DNA of 13,213 bases from contig JASHUH010000469.1 in NCBI GenBank assembly GCA_030040115.1, forward strand, positions 1-13,213, written 5' to 3'. This DNA is from Acidobacteriaceae bacterium. Lineage in GTDB: Bacteria > Acidobacteriota > Terriglobia > Terriglobales > Acidobacteriaceae. Shown piece by piece: positions 12,617 through 13,213 of this stretch (positions are counted from its first letter, which is position 1; every line of letters begins with the position of its first letter). The position numbers and the translations under genes are program-made. The notes under the pieces are model-generated. The model was not told the DNA's origin, did no database searches, and was given only the letters and a program-made list of their open reading frames with translations.

Positions 12617-13213
12617 TTCTGTCCTTTCATGCAGAACCCGTCGATCTGCGCTTCGTAGGCTGCAAAGGCTCGCGCAAAATTAAATTCACCCGCATATTCT
12701 TCCCCAGATTCCGGTCGCGGCGTCGTTTCGCCGTCCCCGCTGAACCTCCGCACAAACCGCTCCCCGGGCCGCAAATGCTCCAGGGCCTCGGTGAGCGTCT
12801 GAGCCAACGCCGGCGCGGAAACCACTGCCGCGAGCCAGGCGCCGGAGCATTGTCGCAGCAGGTCGACTACGCCGCCCGAAGCGGGCAAAGCCGCCACGGG
12901 CAATTCGGCCGTCAACGCCTCCAAAAGCGCATTGGGCAGGCCTTCATGCCGTGATGAAAGCACAAAAAGCGAGGCGCCCGAATAGAACCGATAGGGCGAC
13001 GCAACCTGCCCGGCAAAGTAAACTGCCGTCTCCAATCCCAAACGTTGGCGTTGCTCCTCAAGGGCTTTTCTTTCCGATCCTTCGCCGGCTAGGATCAAAT
13101 CGGCGTGGGGGAAATGCGCGCGAATCGCGGCCAACGCCTCGAGCAACAAATCGAAACCCTTTTCCGGGCTCAGCCTGCCCACGGCCAACAGGTGCGGACC
13201 GCTGCCGTCCCAG
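12613..13213 (-). CDS. GT4-family glycosyltransferase, C-terminal part (runs off the right edge)
   Basis: The frame is open to the window edge, and the visible part begins inside the linker before the C-terminal Rossmann domain, so only about 200 residues are present. A TTG at 13188 is internal, not a start. The visible domain has LAVGRLSPEKGFDLLLEA, LILAGEGSE and the EX7E motif EGLPNALLE, all typical of GT4 donor-binding domains. The tail of about 60 residues is less conserved. It overlaps the next glycosyltransferase by 4 bases (GTGA) in an operon, so the two enzymes probably act in the same glycan pathway. The N-terminal acceptor domain is not visible. Confidence 0.9.
   Translation of the reverse strand, partial: WDGSGPHLLAVGRLSPEKGFDLLLEALAAIRAHFPHADLILAGEGSERKALEEQRQRLGLETAVYFAGQVASPYRFYSGASLFVLSSRHEGLPNALLEALTAELPVAALPASGGVVDLLRQCSGAWLAAVVSAPALAQTLTEALEHLRPGERFVRRFSGDGETTPRPESGEEYAGEFNFARAFAAYEAQIDGFCMKGQK
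12622..12627 (-). promoter_or_regulatory. Ribosome-binding site supporting the GTG start of the downstream glycosyltransferase
   Basis: AAAGGA is followed by a 5-base spacer and then GTG at 12616. It lies inside the end of the upstream gene and supports the GTG start with the 4-base overlap. Confidence 0.65.

Overview
This window is GC-rich bacterial DNA. The gene set, high-GC codon use, short heptamer/octamer arrays and an unusual 8/4-type tRNA together suggest a member of the Acidobacteria (inference; no marker gene here proves it). No phage, plasmid, IS or CRISPR signature was seen.

Layout, left to right. A class A penicillin-binding protein, cut by the left edge (3-1949, +), converges with an Fpg/Nei-family DNA glycosylase (nei, 1973-2830, -). 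Upstream of nei is a 360-base non-coding gap (2831-3191). It holds a terminator-like hairpin, an 88-nt tRNA-like gene on the minus strand (3016-3103) and several short inverted copies of that tRNA's anticodon arm. Next is a very large Lhr-type helicase (3192-8243, -). A 304-base divergent spacer (8244-8547) carries a tandem 27-nt repeat and a promoter-like site. A three-domain lipid enzyme follows on the plus strand (acyl-AMP ligase, acyl carrier protein, PlsC acyltransferase; 8548-11421). It converges, across two heptamer repeat arrays, with two overlapping GT4 glycosyltransferases on the minus strand (11498-12616 and 12613 to beyond the right edge).

The most interesting object is the tRNA-like gene. 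It folds by hand into a complete cloverleaf with an 8-bp acceptor stem, a 4-bp T-stem, a 4-nt D-loop, a 6-bp anticodon stem and a 7-bp variable arm, with G at position 73 and anticodon GCG. This matches the 8/4 'allo-tRNA' class reported from Acidobacteria. Its serine-like body paired with an arginine (CGC) anticodon makes it a potential missense tRNA. Both its 5' leader and its 3' flank, which is also the nei leader, carry 16-nt sequences complementary to its anticodon arm. This suggests a self-masking precursor, a regulatory RNA, or a tRNA-sensing leader. None of this has been tested.

How the genes relate: lhr and nei are both DNA-repair genes and are also neighbours in mycobacteria, and the tRNA sits between them. 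The PBP, the lipid acyltransferase and the glycosyltransferases are cell-envelope functions.
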